In this document: positions 35,771-45,712 of the stretch, one piece after another
Layout of the letters: each line of letters opens with the position of its first letter
Position numbering within the stretch: position 1 is the stretch's first letter
Assembly (NCBI RefSeq): GCF_040958095.1
Contig: NC_091228.1
Coordinates: 12,453,964-12,517,963, forward strand
DNA from: Procambarus clarkii
Lineage: Eukaryota > Arthropoda > Malacostraca > Decapoda > Cambaridae
Direction: 5' to 3'
Length of the DNA stretch: 64,000 bases
Program-made: the position numbers and the translations under genes
The notes under the pieces: model-generated
Database searches by the model: none
What the model saw: the letters and a program-made list of their open reading frames with translations, nothing else
What the model was told of the DNA's origin: nothing

Positions 35771-36835
35771 TGGGTCTGTGGTGTTGGTGCACATGATGAT
35801 ACCCCTGCTAGTGTTGTGCACACTACGCTGGTGTAGGTGCACATGTTACCCTTGCTAGTGTTGTGCACACTACCGTGGTGTAGGTGCACATGTTATCCCT
35901 GCTAGTGTTGTGCACACTACGCTGGTGTAGGTGCACATGTTACCCCCGCTAGTGTTGTGCACACTACCGTGGTGTAGGTGCACATGTTATCCCTGCTAGT
36001 GTTGTGCACACTACGCTGGTGTAGGTGCACATGTTACCCCTGCTAGTGTTGTGCACACTACCGTGGTGTAGGTGCACATGTTACCCCTGCTAGTGTTGTG
36101 CACACTACCGTGGTGTAGGTGCACATGGTGTTACCCCTGCTAGTGTTGTGCACACTACCGTGGTGTAGGTGCACGTTATCCCTGCTAGTGTTGTGCACAC
36201 TACCGTGGTGTAGGTGCACATGTTACCCCTGCTAGTGTTGTGCACACTACCGTGGTGTAGGTGCACATGTTATCCCCCGCTAGTGTTGTACACACTACCG
36301 TGGTGTAGGTGCACATGTTACCCCTGCTAGTGTTGTGCACACTACCGTGGTGTAGGTGCACATGGTGTTACCCCTGCTAGTGTTGTGCACACTACCGTGG
36401 TGTAGGTGCACATGTTATCCCTGCTAGTGTTGTGCACACTACCGTGGTGTAGGTGCACATGTTACCCCTGCTAGTGTTGTGCACACTACCGTGGTGTAGG
36501 TGCACATGTTATCCCCCGCTAGTGTTGTACACACTACCGTGGTGTAGGTGCACATGTTACCCCTGCTAGTGTTGTGCACACTACCTTGGTGTAGGTGCAC
36601 ATGTTACCCCTGCTAGTGTTGTGCACACTACCGTGGTGTAGGTGCACATGTTACCCCTGCTAGTGTTGTGCACACTACCGTGGTGTAGGTGCACATGTTA
36701 CCCTTGCTAGTGTTGTGCACACTACCGTGGTGTAGGTGCACATGTTACCCCTGCTAGTGTTGTGCACACTACCGCGGTGTAGGTGCACATGTTACCCCTG
36801 CTAGTGTTGTGCACACTACCGTGGTGTAGGTGCAC
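35771..36835. repeat. 47-bp minisatellite, about 22 copies
   Basis: The unit is gctagtgttgtgcacactac, cgtggtgtaggtgcacatgt, tacccct. Variation includes cgctgg for cgtgg and an inserted ggtgt. The segment gtgtaggtgcacatgt also occurs in the A2M bait exon at 37334-37349. Confidence 0.95.
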
Positions 36836-37297
36836 AACGCTGTACGCATAAGGTAAATGTTAATTAGTGACACCAACATGGATTATCAACAAAAACAGCG
36901 CCAGCTGCTGGTCCTTGATGAACGGGGAAGCGAAAACACTTCAATTACGTATTTAGTAAAAATAAATAAAATATTAACGTTGAGCGAAATAATGTTTTGT
37001 GTGTTAAAAGAAAAAGTGTGTGTTATCTGCAACTTTTTAACAAATATTTATTAAAATAAAATAACAATATATGAATAAATTATAATGGAGTGTAAGTATG
37101 GTTGATATGTGACCGCCTGCCTGAGGAGGGCAGGAAATGTGTGGTGGTGGAGACAGTGTTGCTTGTGAAGTATATGCTAGCTGGGCTGTGCTGGGAGACC
37201 CGAGACACGCCGGCTCTCGCCTCAATTATATTAGAGAGGTGGGGGTAATTACTTAACTTGAATCATCTGATGAACATAAAAACTCTTCACTTTACAG
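36836..37297. other. intronic sequence before the bait exon
   Basis: No gene recognised. It ends with the acceptor cactttacag used by the exon at 37298. Confidence 0.5.
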
Positions 37298-37523
37298 AGC
37301 GTCGTCCCTATTCAGAGGTTTTGTACCTATTGAGTGTAGGTGCACATGTGGGTGGTTTTGGTAGCGGCCTCGCTGGTGATATTGCGCCCGCCGCCGCCCG
37401 GCCTCAGTCACCCCCGCCGGCCTTCGCCACAGACAGCGCCAGTAAGAAAGGCAGCGAACAACAGCCAGATGTTCCTAGGACCAATTTCCCGGAGACTTGG
37501 CTCTGGGACATCATCGTTGTCCC
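37298..37523 (+). CDS. A2M: A2M exon e (bait region and start of the next macroglobulin domain)
   Basis: 226 nt, visible residues 165-239. The first codon is completed from the previous exon (GAG). It reads RRPYSEVLYLLSVGAHVGGF, then a Gly/Ala/Pro-rich flexible stretch (GDIAPAAARPQSPPPAFATD), then a Lys/Ser/Gln-rich part, and ends TNFPETWLWDIIVV. The first two-thirds is the bait region that proteases cut; Arg, Lys, Leu, Tyr and Phe offer several cleavage types. FPETWLWD is the conserved opening of the domain after the bait. The donor GTAAGT is at 37524 and two bases are left over. Sixteen bases of the exon match the 47-bp array upstream. Confidence 0.92.
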
Positions 37524-37774
37524 GTAAGTCTCCAGCTTATAGATTTAGGTGTGAAGGTGTTCCGTTTTGTTTGTCTGTGAACACTGATCTTCACAGACCA
37601 TATTGGGGGCTGTATTTGGTCTTTATTTCCAAAGGTTTCCAGCAAATGTTCAAATCCAGAATGCATTATAATCCACTTTCATGCAGAACACGACAACTGA
37701 CATTTCATTCCACTTACTTAAAGAACTTCACACTTATCTTCCTCTAGTGTCACGCATTCATGCACTGTTTATCG

Positions 37775-38570
37775 GTGGGTGGCGGGGCTGGTTATCGACG
37801 TGTCGGTGGGTGGAGGGGTTGGCTGTCGACGTGTCGGTGGGTGGAGTTGTTGGGTGTCGGTGGGTGGAGGGGCTGGCTGTCGACGTGTCGGTGGGTGGAG
37901 GGGTTGGCTGTCGACGTGTCGGTGGGTGGAGGGGTTTGGTGTCGGTGGGTGGAGGGGCTGGCTGTCGACGTGTCGGTGGGTGGAGGGGCTGGTTGTCGAC
38001 GTGTCGGTGGGTGGAGGGGCTGGTTGACGACGTGTCGGTGGGTGGAGGGGCTGGGTGTCGACGTGTCGGTGGGTGGAGGGGCTGGGTGTCGGTGGGTGGA
38101 GGGGCTGGTTGTCGACATGTCGGTGGGTGGAGGGGTTGGGTGTCGGTGGGTGGAGGGGCTGGTTGTCGACGTGTCGGTGGGTGGAGGGGTTGGGTGTCGA
38201 AGTGTCGGTGGGTGGAGGGGCTGGTTGACGACGTGTCGGTGGGTGGAGGGGTTGGGTGTCGACGTGTCGGTGGGTGGAGGGGCTGGTTGTCAACATGTCG
38301 GTAGGTGGAGGGGCTGGTTGTCGACGTGTCGGTGGGTGGAGGGGCTGGGTGTCGACGTGTCGGTGGGTGGAGGGGCTGGTTGTCAACATGTCGGTGGGTG
38401 GAGGAGCTGGTTGTCAACATGTCGGTGGGAGGAGGGGCTGGTTGTCGACGTGTCGGTGGGTGGAGGGGCTGGTTGTCGACATGTCGGTGGGTGGAGGAGC
38501 TGGTTGTCAACATGTCGGTAGGTGGAGGGGAAGGCTGTCGACGTGTCGGTTGGTGGAGGAGCTGATTGAC
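37775..38570. repeat. 31-bp GC-rich minisatellite, about 25 copies
   Basis: The unit is gtcggtgggtggaggggctg, gttgtcgacgt, with variants lacking tcgacgt. It sits in the intron 37524-38837. Because 31 is not a multiple of three and the unit has no stop in most frames, long ORFs appear on both strands; none is a gene. Confidence 0.95.
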
Positions 38571-38837
38571 TGTGTGGAGTTGCACGTGATGGTCAATTGT
38601 TGTACTGTAACTGGAGGGTGATGAGCAATTGGTGCAGCGTAAATCACGGCCTCCTGAGATGCGTAAGTATGATGAGGATGATGAACACTCCTTCACTAAT
38701 CATCACTTCTACTGGGAGATCTCAGTAATAATTGAAATCGGAATATATAATCAGTGTTGGAATAATTATGAACTTGGTTACAGTTTTGGCATAAAGGTGT
38801 AAATGTAATAATTAGTGTTGAGTGTGGTTGTTGGCAG

Positions 38838-39066
38838 GTCGTCAGGCGTGAGCACCCAGCAGGTGACTGTACCGGACACCATCACACAGTGGGTGGGCAA
38901 GGCCGTGTGTGCCCACCCACAGAAGGGTGTAGGACTCTCCCAGAGGAAGTCCATCACCACCTTCACCCCCTTCTTCGTCGACCTCACCCTTCCCCCCTCT
39001 CTCAAGCGTGGAGAGATCCTCCCCGTCAAGATGTCTGTCTTCAACTACCTCGACCAACCCATACCT
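38838..39066 (+). CDS. A2M: A2M exon f (macroglobulin domain after the bait)
   Basis: 229 nt, visible residues 240-316. It contains SSGVSTQQVTVPDTITQWV, FTPFFVDLTLPPSLKRGE and SVFNYLDQPIP. VPDTIT and the FF-DL-LP-S--RGE segment are standard for the domain after the bait. The acceptor is gttggcag and the donor GTAAGT is at 39067. It takes 1 nt to finish the split Pro codon and ends in phase 0. Confidence 0.93.
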
Positions 39067-39102
39067 GTAAGTCCGCCTCTTTATCTCTGACTTGCCATCA
39101 AC

Positions 39103-39103
39103 A

Positions 39104-39170
<67 letters not shown>
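39103..39170. repeat. (CA)n microsatellite
   Basis: About 33 uninterrupted CA units just behind the donor at 39067 and directly before a SINE head. Confidence 0.97.
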
Positions 39171-39172
<2 letters not shown>

Positions 39173-39460
39173 GGCCTCGTAGCCTGGTGGATAGCGCGCA
39201 GGACTCGTAATTCTGTGGCGCGGGTTCGATTCCTGCACGAGGCAGAAACAAATGGGCAAAGTTTCTTTCACCCTGAATGCCCCTATTACCTAGCAGTAAA
39301 TAGGTACCTGGGAGTTAGTCAGCTGTTACGGGCTGCTTCCTTAGGTGTGTGTGTGTGTGTGTGGTCGGGAAAAAAAGTAGTTAGTAAACAGTTGATTGAC
39401 AGTTGAGAGGCGGGCCGAAAGAGCAAAGCTTAACCCTCGCAAAACACAACTAGGTGAACA
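39171..39460 (+). mobile_element. SINE with tRNA-Thr(CGT)-like head and CR1-like LINE tail
   Basis: The head at about 39174-39244 folds as a tRNA: acceptor gcctcgt/acgaggc, anticodon stem cagga/ttctg with loop CTCGTAA (anticodon CGT), and T-arm gcgggttcgattcctgc. The body holds acctagcagtaaataggtac, also found at 51480-51845. The 3' end (gttgattgacagttgagagg ... aacacaactaggtga) matches the 3' ends of the CR1-like LINEs at 44932-45000 and 56769-56850. A (GT)n run interrupts the body. It is very likely mobilised by that LINE. Confidence 0.9.
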
Positions 39461-39475
39461 CACACACACACACAC

Positions 39476-39531
<56 letters not shown>

Positions 39532-39532
39532 C
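39461..39532. repeat. (CA)n microsatellite
   Basis: A long CA run directly after the SINE tail, with one cgcaa interruption. Confidence 0.97.
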
Positions 39533-40440
39533 GACGGGTAGTAGGCCAGCGACGGTAGAAGACACACGCGATTAGCGAGGTACGCGGAAATTCGTCAATT
39601 TCTCGGGACATTAAAGGATTATTGAGGCTAGATCACACCTCTTGCAGTGTGTAGCTAGCAGGGTGCTACATAGCATAGTCATATCGCTAGCGATAGTGCA
39701 AAAAAAAAAAATTTAGCTAGTGGAATCACCGGTGCATACAGCGTGGAGGACCGAGTAGTGACCTGACCTGACCTGACCTGACGGCCAGGTGGGACGGCCA
39801 GCCATGGAACTGCTGACTGTGTTTTTTGGGTGGTGACTGTGACTCCAGAGATTTGTGTAGAAAAGAATCGACATCGTCAATCTACTAGCACTTAGAGAAT
39901 CACCAAGTGGAAAGGCGACGACTGAGCACCATCGTCAACCATACATCATTACTCATCTAGTTGTGTGAGCGGGAATCATACTGGTATGTACCCCCCCCCC
40001 CTCTCTGGTCAAGTAATCAGGTGTACAGTGTGAGGTAAAATATTATCAAATTCTTGTTCAGGATACTATATATATTTAAAATCTCGGTGTGGCTTGTAGC
40101 GAGTAGATTATCCCAATAATATACTCGCTCCAAATGCATTGTTAATATTCCTGTCAACCTTTGGAGATGAATGAGGTGAGGCGTTGCCCGGGCAACACGG
40201 TGAGGTGTTGCCCGAGCATTTAAGCAGCGGAGTAGCGAACATTGGCTAGTCTACTTTCAAGTGTGGTCTAGAGCAGACACTTGCGAGATACTGTACCGAC
40301 GCTCAGTGCGCTCAACTCACACCAAAGTATCACCTGTGTACTTCTGTATATTCGACCAAATATATATATAGTATCTTAGTGTCTGTGTTTATTTGTCACC
40401 ATACTTTACGTAACAATAGAACCGTTACAGGCTCATTCTG
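39533..40440. other. unassigned intronic sequence, possible LTR remnant
   Basis: It contains a short tgacc pentamer run (about 39761-39781), a C-run at about 39990, and a palindrome, gttgcccgggcaac, at about 40183-40196. From 40205 on, gcatttaagcagcgg followed by a stretch ending ttacgtaaca resembles an LTR promoter and end, but I found no partner copy or target duplication. Confidence 0.35.
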
Positions 40441-40685
40441 GGTAGAAGTTACCGCTTCTGGGAACTAGTGACACACGTAAACGCACGCATGCATGCACAC
40501 GCACGCACAAGCACGCACGCACGCATTCAAGCCCACGTATGTATGCACACACACACACACACAGGCTAGAAGGGATTAACACCTTTTGTGGAAAGGAGAT
40601 AAAACCTCTCATAATCCACCCCCCTCTCTTACCTGCTGTAAGCTGAACACCTCGCCTCCTAGTAACCCCATCCCAAGCGCACACA

Positions 40686-40689
<4 letters not shown>

Positions 40690-40719
<30 letters not shown>

Positions 40720-40840
40720 CTCTCTCTCTCTCTTGCTCTCTCTCTCTTGCTCTCTCTCTCTCTTGCTCTCTCTCTCTTGTTCGCTCTCTCTTGCTCTCTT
40801 TTGCTCTCTTTCTTGCTCTCTTGCTCTCTCTCTCTCTCTT
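40690..40840. repeat. (TC)n / ttgctctc microsatellite
   Basis: Pyrimidine tract of CT units with regular ttg interruptions, directly ahead of the CR1-like LINE. Confidence 0.95.
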
Positions 40841-40853
40841 GACAAGGGACAAA

Positions 40854-41704
40854 ATGGCAGGAGGCCGCAACAGGGAGACGGGAAGCAGCCAGGGAGATCA
40901 AACAAAGGAATTGCTAACCCAAGTTCTAGAGGAATTCAGGAGGGAGATGAATGAAATGTGGATTACAATTAACAATCTGCAAAGTGAGCTAGCATCAGCA
41001 AGGGAGGAGATCAAATCTCTCACAGAGAAAAATAAAGAGACTGAGCATCAGATTATCATCTAAAGGGAAGGTGGGAATGTTACATTGGAAGGAAATGCCT
41101 CTGTACCTGATACATTTGCGGATATACTGAAAAAGAGCTCAGAAGCAATGGACACAGTGAGGGAGGTAGCGATGCAAGCATCTACGTCACAGGAAGCAGC
41201 AAGGTGCACCACTCAACTGCTGGAGAGAAAAAAAGATCAGTGGTAGTTGTAGTCATCAAAGAACAGGAAGGATCTGGCAAGAATGACAACAGGCAAGAAT
41301 GAAATGGCAAGGATAGAGAGGCAGTACATGGGCTACTGAAGGGGTTACAGATGGAAGGGGCTGTACATAACATAGAGAAGGTTTTCTGGTTGGGCTGGTA
41401 CAACAAGAACAGAAACCGACATTTAAAGGTGGTGTTTACAAACGAAACCACGAAGGAGGACATTCTCAAAAGGAAGAATCGTCTGCAGCATATGGAGGGA
41501 TACAAAAAAGTATTCCTGCAGAGGGACAGGACGAAGGAGGAGAGAGCCAGGGCAGCAGAGGCAAGGAGAAAGCGCAGGGAGAGAGGAGCAAACCAGGAAA
41601 TCACAGCCCTTAGCACAACAGTCCCAGAGACAAGAGGAGAACCCAAAACCAGCATCCCAGCAACACCAGAGGGGAGGGCCACACCACCACCCCCCTCTGC
41701 ATAG
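40854..41704 (+). pseudogene. CR1-like LINE ORF1 (coiled-coil RNA-binding type), broken
   Basis: The ATG at 40854 opens a 69-codon piece, MAGGRNRETGSS onward, with a Glu-rich heptad-like stretch (LLTQVLEEFRREMNEMWITI). A TAA at 41061 breaks it. A later frame from 41351 reads VFWLGWYNKNRNRHLKVVFT and RKNRLQHMEGYKKVFLQRDR, a typical RNA-binding part of such ORF1 proteins, followed by a basic and then a Pro/Thr tail. At least two frame breaks separate the parts. Confidence 0.75.
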
Positions 41705-42039
41705 AAACCCTCCCTTCCCTTCACCCTACCTGCTCCCACCCAACTCTCCCTCCCCCTCACCCCATTCTGACCCTGACACCCCTTCCTCATTCCCATCATG
41801 TCCCCCCTCCCACCTTTTTCCCCCTGTCCCCCCTCCCCCTTCATCCCATACCCTCCCTATCCCTCCTCCCCCCTCACCCCGTATCCTCCATGTCCCCCCT
41901 ACCTCCTTAAACCACACCATACCTGTCCCCCCTTCCCTTAAACCCCCCACCCCCCACCCCAAAATCCTCTGAGACTCTGCAAACCACCTCACAGATCCTC
42001 TCACCCACAGAACAGCTTCCCACACCAGCAGAATGCTTG

Positions 42040-44826
42040 CCAAGAAAGGGACATGAAAATGAACAGAAGAAAGTGAGCTTCAAGGCGATGTACACTAACA
42101 TAGATGGGATATCAAATAAAACAAGTAAACTTGAAGAATGGGCACTAGAAGAAAACTCAGACATAATAGTACTCACAAAAACAAAGTTAACGAAAATCAT
42201 AACAAACGCAGTGTTTCCACAGGGCTACTATGTAGTGAGGAAAGAGAGAGAAGGGAGAGGAGGAGGTGCTGTAGCTCTGCTACTAAGAGAAGGTTGGAGT
42301 TTCGAAGAACTGTGAAGAACAATTCTGAACTGGTAATTCAGAACTGTGAAGGTTTCAGTGACTACATTTCAGGCACCATAGCAACTGGAGGACAGAAAAT
42401 TATTATAGTAGTCATATATAACCCCCCACCGAATGACAGAAGACCCAGACAGGAATATGATAGAAACAACTTGGCCACCATCAATATAATAGAGAGAGCA
42501 GCTTCTGTGGCTAGCAGGAACGGATCCAGACTTCTAATCATGGGAGACTTCAACCATGGGAAGATAGATTGGGGGAACAGAGACCCACATGGAGAGCTAA
42601 GCTGCTGGATGTGGCAACAAGAAACTTTCTAAGTCAACACGTCAAGGGACCGACAAGAATGAGAGGAGGGGATGAACCAGCCTTGCTTGATCTGATATTT
42701 ACCCTAAATGAGTCGGATATAAGGGAAGTTAAGTTGGAATCCCCCTTGGGAATGAGTGATCATAGTGTATTGAGCTTTGAGTACCTGGTTGAGCTGGGAA
42801 TTATCACCCCCAAAAAAGAACTGGGAACCAAAGGGCTGGCGTACCGAAAGGGAAACTATGAGGAAATGAATAAATTCCTATGGGATATACATTGGGACAC
42901 AGAACTCGGAACTAAGTCCGTACAAGACATGATAGACTATGTCATCCAAAAATGTCAGGAGGCTGTAAGCAGGTTTGTCCCAGCCCGACAGGAAAAACCA
43001 GAGAAGCAAAGGAAGAATCCGTGGTTTAATAAGGAATGTATGAAAGCAAAAGAGCTGAACAAGAGGGCATGGAGGAACTTCCGTAATAACAGAACACCAG
43101 AAAGTAGAGTGAGATACCAGAGAACTAGGAACGAGTATGTCAGTGTGAGAAGAGCAGCTGAGAAAAGGTATGAAAATGATATAGCTAATAAAGTCAAGAC
43201 CGAACCAAAGCTACTACACAGTCACATCAGGAGGAAGACAACAGTGAAGGAACAGGTGATGAAACTTAGGGTGGGCGAGGACAGGTACACAGAGAATGAC
43301 AAAGAGGTGTGTGAAGAACTCAACAAAGGTTCCAGGAGGTCTTTACAATAGAAGAGGGAGAAGCCGCGGCGCTAGGAGAGGTGGCAGCAAACCAGGTGAC
43401 CTTGGATAGGTTCGAAATTACAAGAGATGAGGTTAAGAAGCACCTATTGGAGCTGGATGTGAGAAGCTGTTGGGCCGGACGGAATCTCACCATGGGTATT
43501 GAAAGAGTGTGCAGGAACACTTTGCTTGCCACTCTCCATAGTGTATAGTAGGTCACTGGAAACGGGAGATCTACCAGAAATATGGAAGACTGCTAATGTA
43601 GTACCAATATACAAAAAGGGTGACAGTCAAGAGGCACTGAACTACAGGCCAGTGTCCTTAACTTGTATACCATGCAAGGTGATGGAGAAGATTGTGAGAA
43701 GAAACCTAGTAACACATCTGGAGAGAAGAGACTTTGTGACAACCCATCAACATGGGTTCAGGGAGGGTAAATCTTGCCTTACAGGATTGATAGAATTCTA
43801 CGATCAGGTGACAAAGATTAAACAAGAAAGAGAAGGGTGGGCGGACTGCATTTTTTTGGACTGTCGGAAAGCCTTTGACACAGTACCCCATAAAAGGTTG
43901 ATGTATAAGCTGGAGAAACAGGCAGGAGTAACTGGTAGCACGCTCCAGTGGATAAGGGAGTACCTAAGCAATAGGAAGCAGAGAGTTACAGTGAGGGGTG
44001 AGACCTCAGAATGGCGTGAAGTCACCAGTGGAGTCCCACAGGGCTCTGTTCTTGGGCCTATCCTTTTTCTGATATACGTAAGAGATCTCCCAGAGGGTAT
44101 AAACTCATTCCTCTCAATGTTTACTGAAGACGCCAAAATTATGAGAAGGATTAAGACAGAGGAGGACAGCTTGAGGCTTCAGGAAGACCTGGACAAGCTG
44201 CAGGAATGGTCGAACAAATGGCTATTAGAGTTTAACCCAAGCAAATGTAATGTAATGAAGATAGGGGTAGGAAGCAGGAGACCAGGTACAAGGTATCATT
44301 TGGGAGATGAAATACTTCAAGAGTCAGAGAGAGAGAAAGACCAGGGGGTTGATATCATGCCAGACCTGTCCCCTGAAGCTCATATCAAGAGGATAACATC
44401 AGCAGCATATGCCAGGTGGCTAACATAAGAACAGCCTTTAGAAACTTGTGTAAGGAATTTTTCAGAACATTATATACCACATATGTCAGACCAATCCTGG
44501 CGTATGCGGCTCCAGCATGGAGTCCATATCTAGTCAAGCATAACACTAAACCGGAAAAGGTTCAAAGGTTTGCCACCAGACTAGTACCCGAGCTGAGAGG
44601 AATGAACTACGAGGAGAGACTACGGGAATTAAACCTCACTTCGTTGGAAGACAGAAGAGTTAGGGGGGACATGATCACCACATTCAAGATTCTCAAGGGT
44701 ATCGACAGGGTTGATAAAGACAGGCTATTTAACACAAGGGGCACACGCACTATGGGACACAGGTGGAAACTGAGTGCCCAAATGAGCCACAGAGATATTA
44801 GAAAGAACTTTTTAGTGTCAGAGTGA
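42040..44826 (+). pseudogene. CR1-like LINE ORF2: endonuclease and reverse transcriptase, broken
   Basis: The endonuclease starts at MYTNIDGISNK (42088). It continues across two frameshifts through LLIMGDFNHGKIDW and MSDHSVLSFEYLVELG. A frame break near 43320-43500 leads into the reverse transcriptase: ALNYRPVSLTCIPCKVMEKI, DCRKAFDTVPH, GVPQGSVLG. The catalytic box, FADD in the sister copy, reads FTED at 44120-44131, so one metal-binding Asp-Asp position is altered. Another break at about 44415 precedes the thumb (LYTTYVRPILAYAAPAWSP) and the end at 44826. It cannot encode a working enzyme. Confidence 0.88.
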
Positions 44827-45002
44827 TTGACAAATGGAATGCATTAGTAAGTGATGTGGTGGAGGCTGACTCCATACACAGTTTCAAATGTAGTTATGAT
44901 AGAGCCCAATAGGCTCAGGATCCTGTTCACCTGTTGATTGACGGTTGGGAGGCGGGACCAAAGAGCCAGAGCTCAACCCCCGCAAGCACAACTAGGTGAG
45001 TA

Positions 45003-45150
45003 CAGTCTTCTAGGCTTCCAGCGACACAGACTGTGCTACACAGTCTTCCTGGCGTCCAGCGACACAGACTGTGCTACACAGTCTTCCTGGCTTCCAGCGA
45101 CACAGACTGTGCTACACAGTCTTCCTGGCTTCCAGAGATACAGACTGTGT
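45003..45150. repeat. 38-bp minisatellite, about 4 copies
   Basis: The units are acagtcttcctggcttccag and cgacacagactgtgctac. They start directly at the 3' end of the CR1-like LINE. Confidence 0.85.
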
Positions 45151-45314
45151 TAGGCTTTGCTCCTTCTTCTAACAGTGACTTACGATAATGTCTAACCTCC
45201 TCATTCTAACTTAAGTCATGCCATTCACAGATCATCCTGGAGCGGTAACTGCTTCAAGTCACTCAAAACATTAATGATGCCATTCATACTTATGTGTCTA
45301 CTGTCTTGGTTTAG

Positions 45315-45541
45315 GTGTCTGTGAGGGTGCAGGAGAGTGAGGAGTACCAGATCTTGGAGGAGGCGACTGAGCAGATTGTGCTCGGGAAGCGTAGCTCTTG
45401 TGTCCCGGCACACGACAAGGTCGTTCACATAGTGAGGATCAAACCCCTGGTGATCGGAGAAGTCAACATTAGCGTAGCTGCCTTCGTCGACCATGAGTAC
45501 TCGCAGCCCTGCGGCTCCGGAGATTCATCCATCAACAGAAG
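45315..45541 (+). CDS. A2M: A2M exon g (macroglobulin/CUB region)
   Basis: 227 nt, visible residues 317-391. It reads VSVRVQESEEYQILEEATEQ, then CVPAHDKVVHIVRIKPLVIG, GEVNISVAAFVDHE and CGSGDSSINR. It matches the segment of the family that ends in a Cys-containing loop before KPLLVEPEG. The acceptor is cttggtttag and the donor GTCAGC is at 45542. It starts in phase 0 and leaves two bases over. Confidence 0.92.
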
Positions 45542-45602
45542 GTCAGCAAAATATTCCTTCTTTCCTCACTACTCATCAGCATTCAAGTCATGATGAGGAT
45601 TT

Positions 45603-45655
45603 TAATAATAATAATAATAATAATAATGATAATAATAATAATAATAATAATAATG

Positions 45656-45704
<49 letters not shown>

Positions 45705-45712
45705 TAATACAC
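45603..45712. repeat. (AAT)n microsatellite with gat interruptions
   Basis: About 36 trinucleotides, mostly aat with four gat, in the first part of the intron after 45541. Confidence 0.97.

Larger units (their letters stand above)
40841..45000 (+). mobile_element. CR1-like LINE, long but broken copy
   Basis: It shows the order ORF1 (40854-41704), endonuclease and reverse transcriptase (about 42040-44826), then a short 3' part ending ctcaacccccgcaagcacaa and ctaggtgagtaca. It has no RNase H. Similarity in the reverse transcriptase to other CR1/L2-type elements (VTSGVPQGSVLGPILFLIYV, LYTTYVRPILAYAAPAWSP) fixes the group but not the exact clade. Several frameshifts and a changed catalytic box show that it is dead. 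It lies in the A2M intron 39067-45314 in sense orientation. Confidence 0.88.

Noticed and set aside
37681..38696. ORFs of up to 312 codons on both strands over the 31-bp array
   Set aside because: The unit lacks stops in most frames, so all frames stay open; composition is pure repeat.
39174..39244. A functional tRNA-Thr(CGT) gene
   Set aside because: The fold is good, but the sequence continues without a terminator into a SINE body with a LINE-type tail, so it is a SINE head.
40100..40440. Solo LTR
   Set aside because: The end looks like one, but no partner copy, start or target duplication could be found in the window.
41182..41844. Minus-strand ORF of 220 codons
   Set aside because: It lies antisense over LINE ORF1 and has no protein features of its own.
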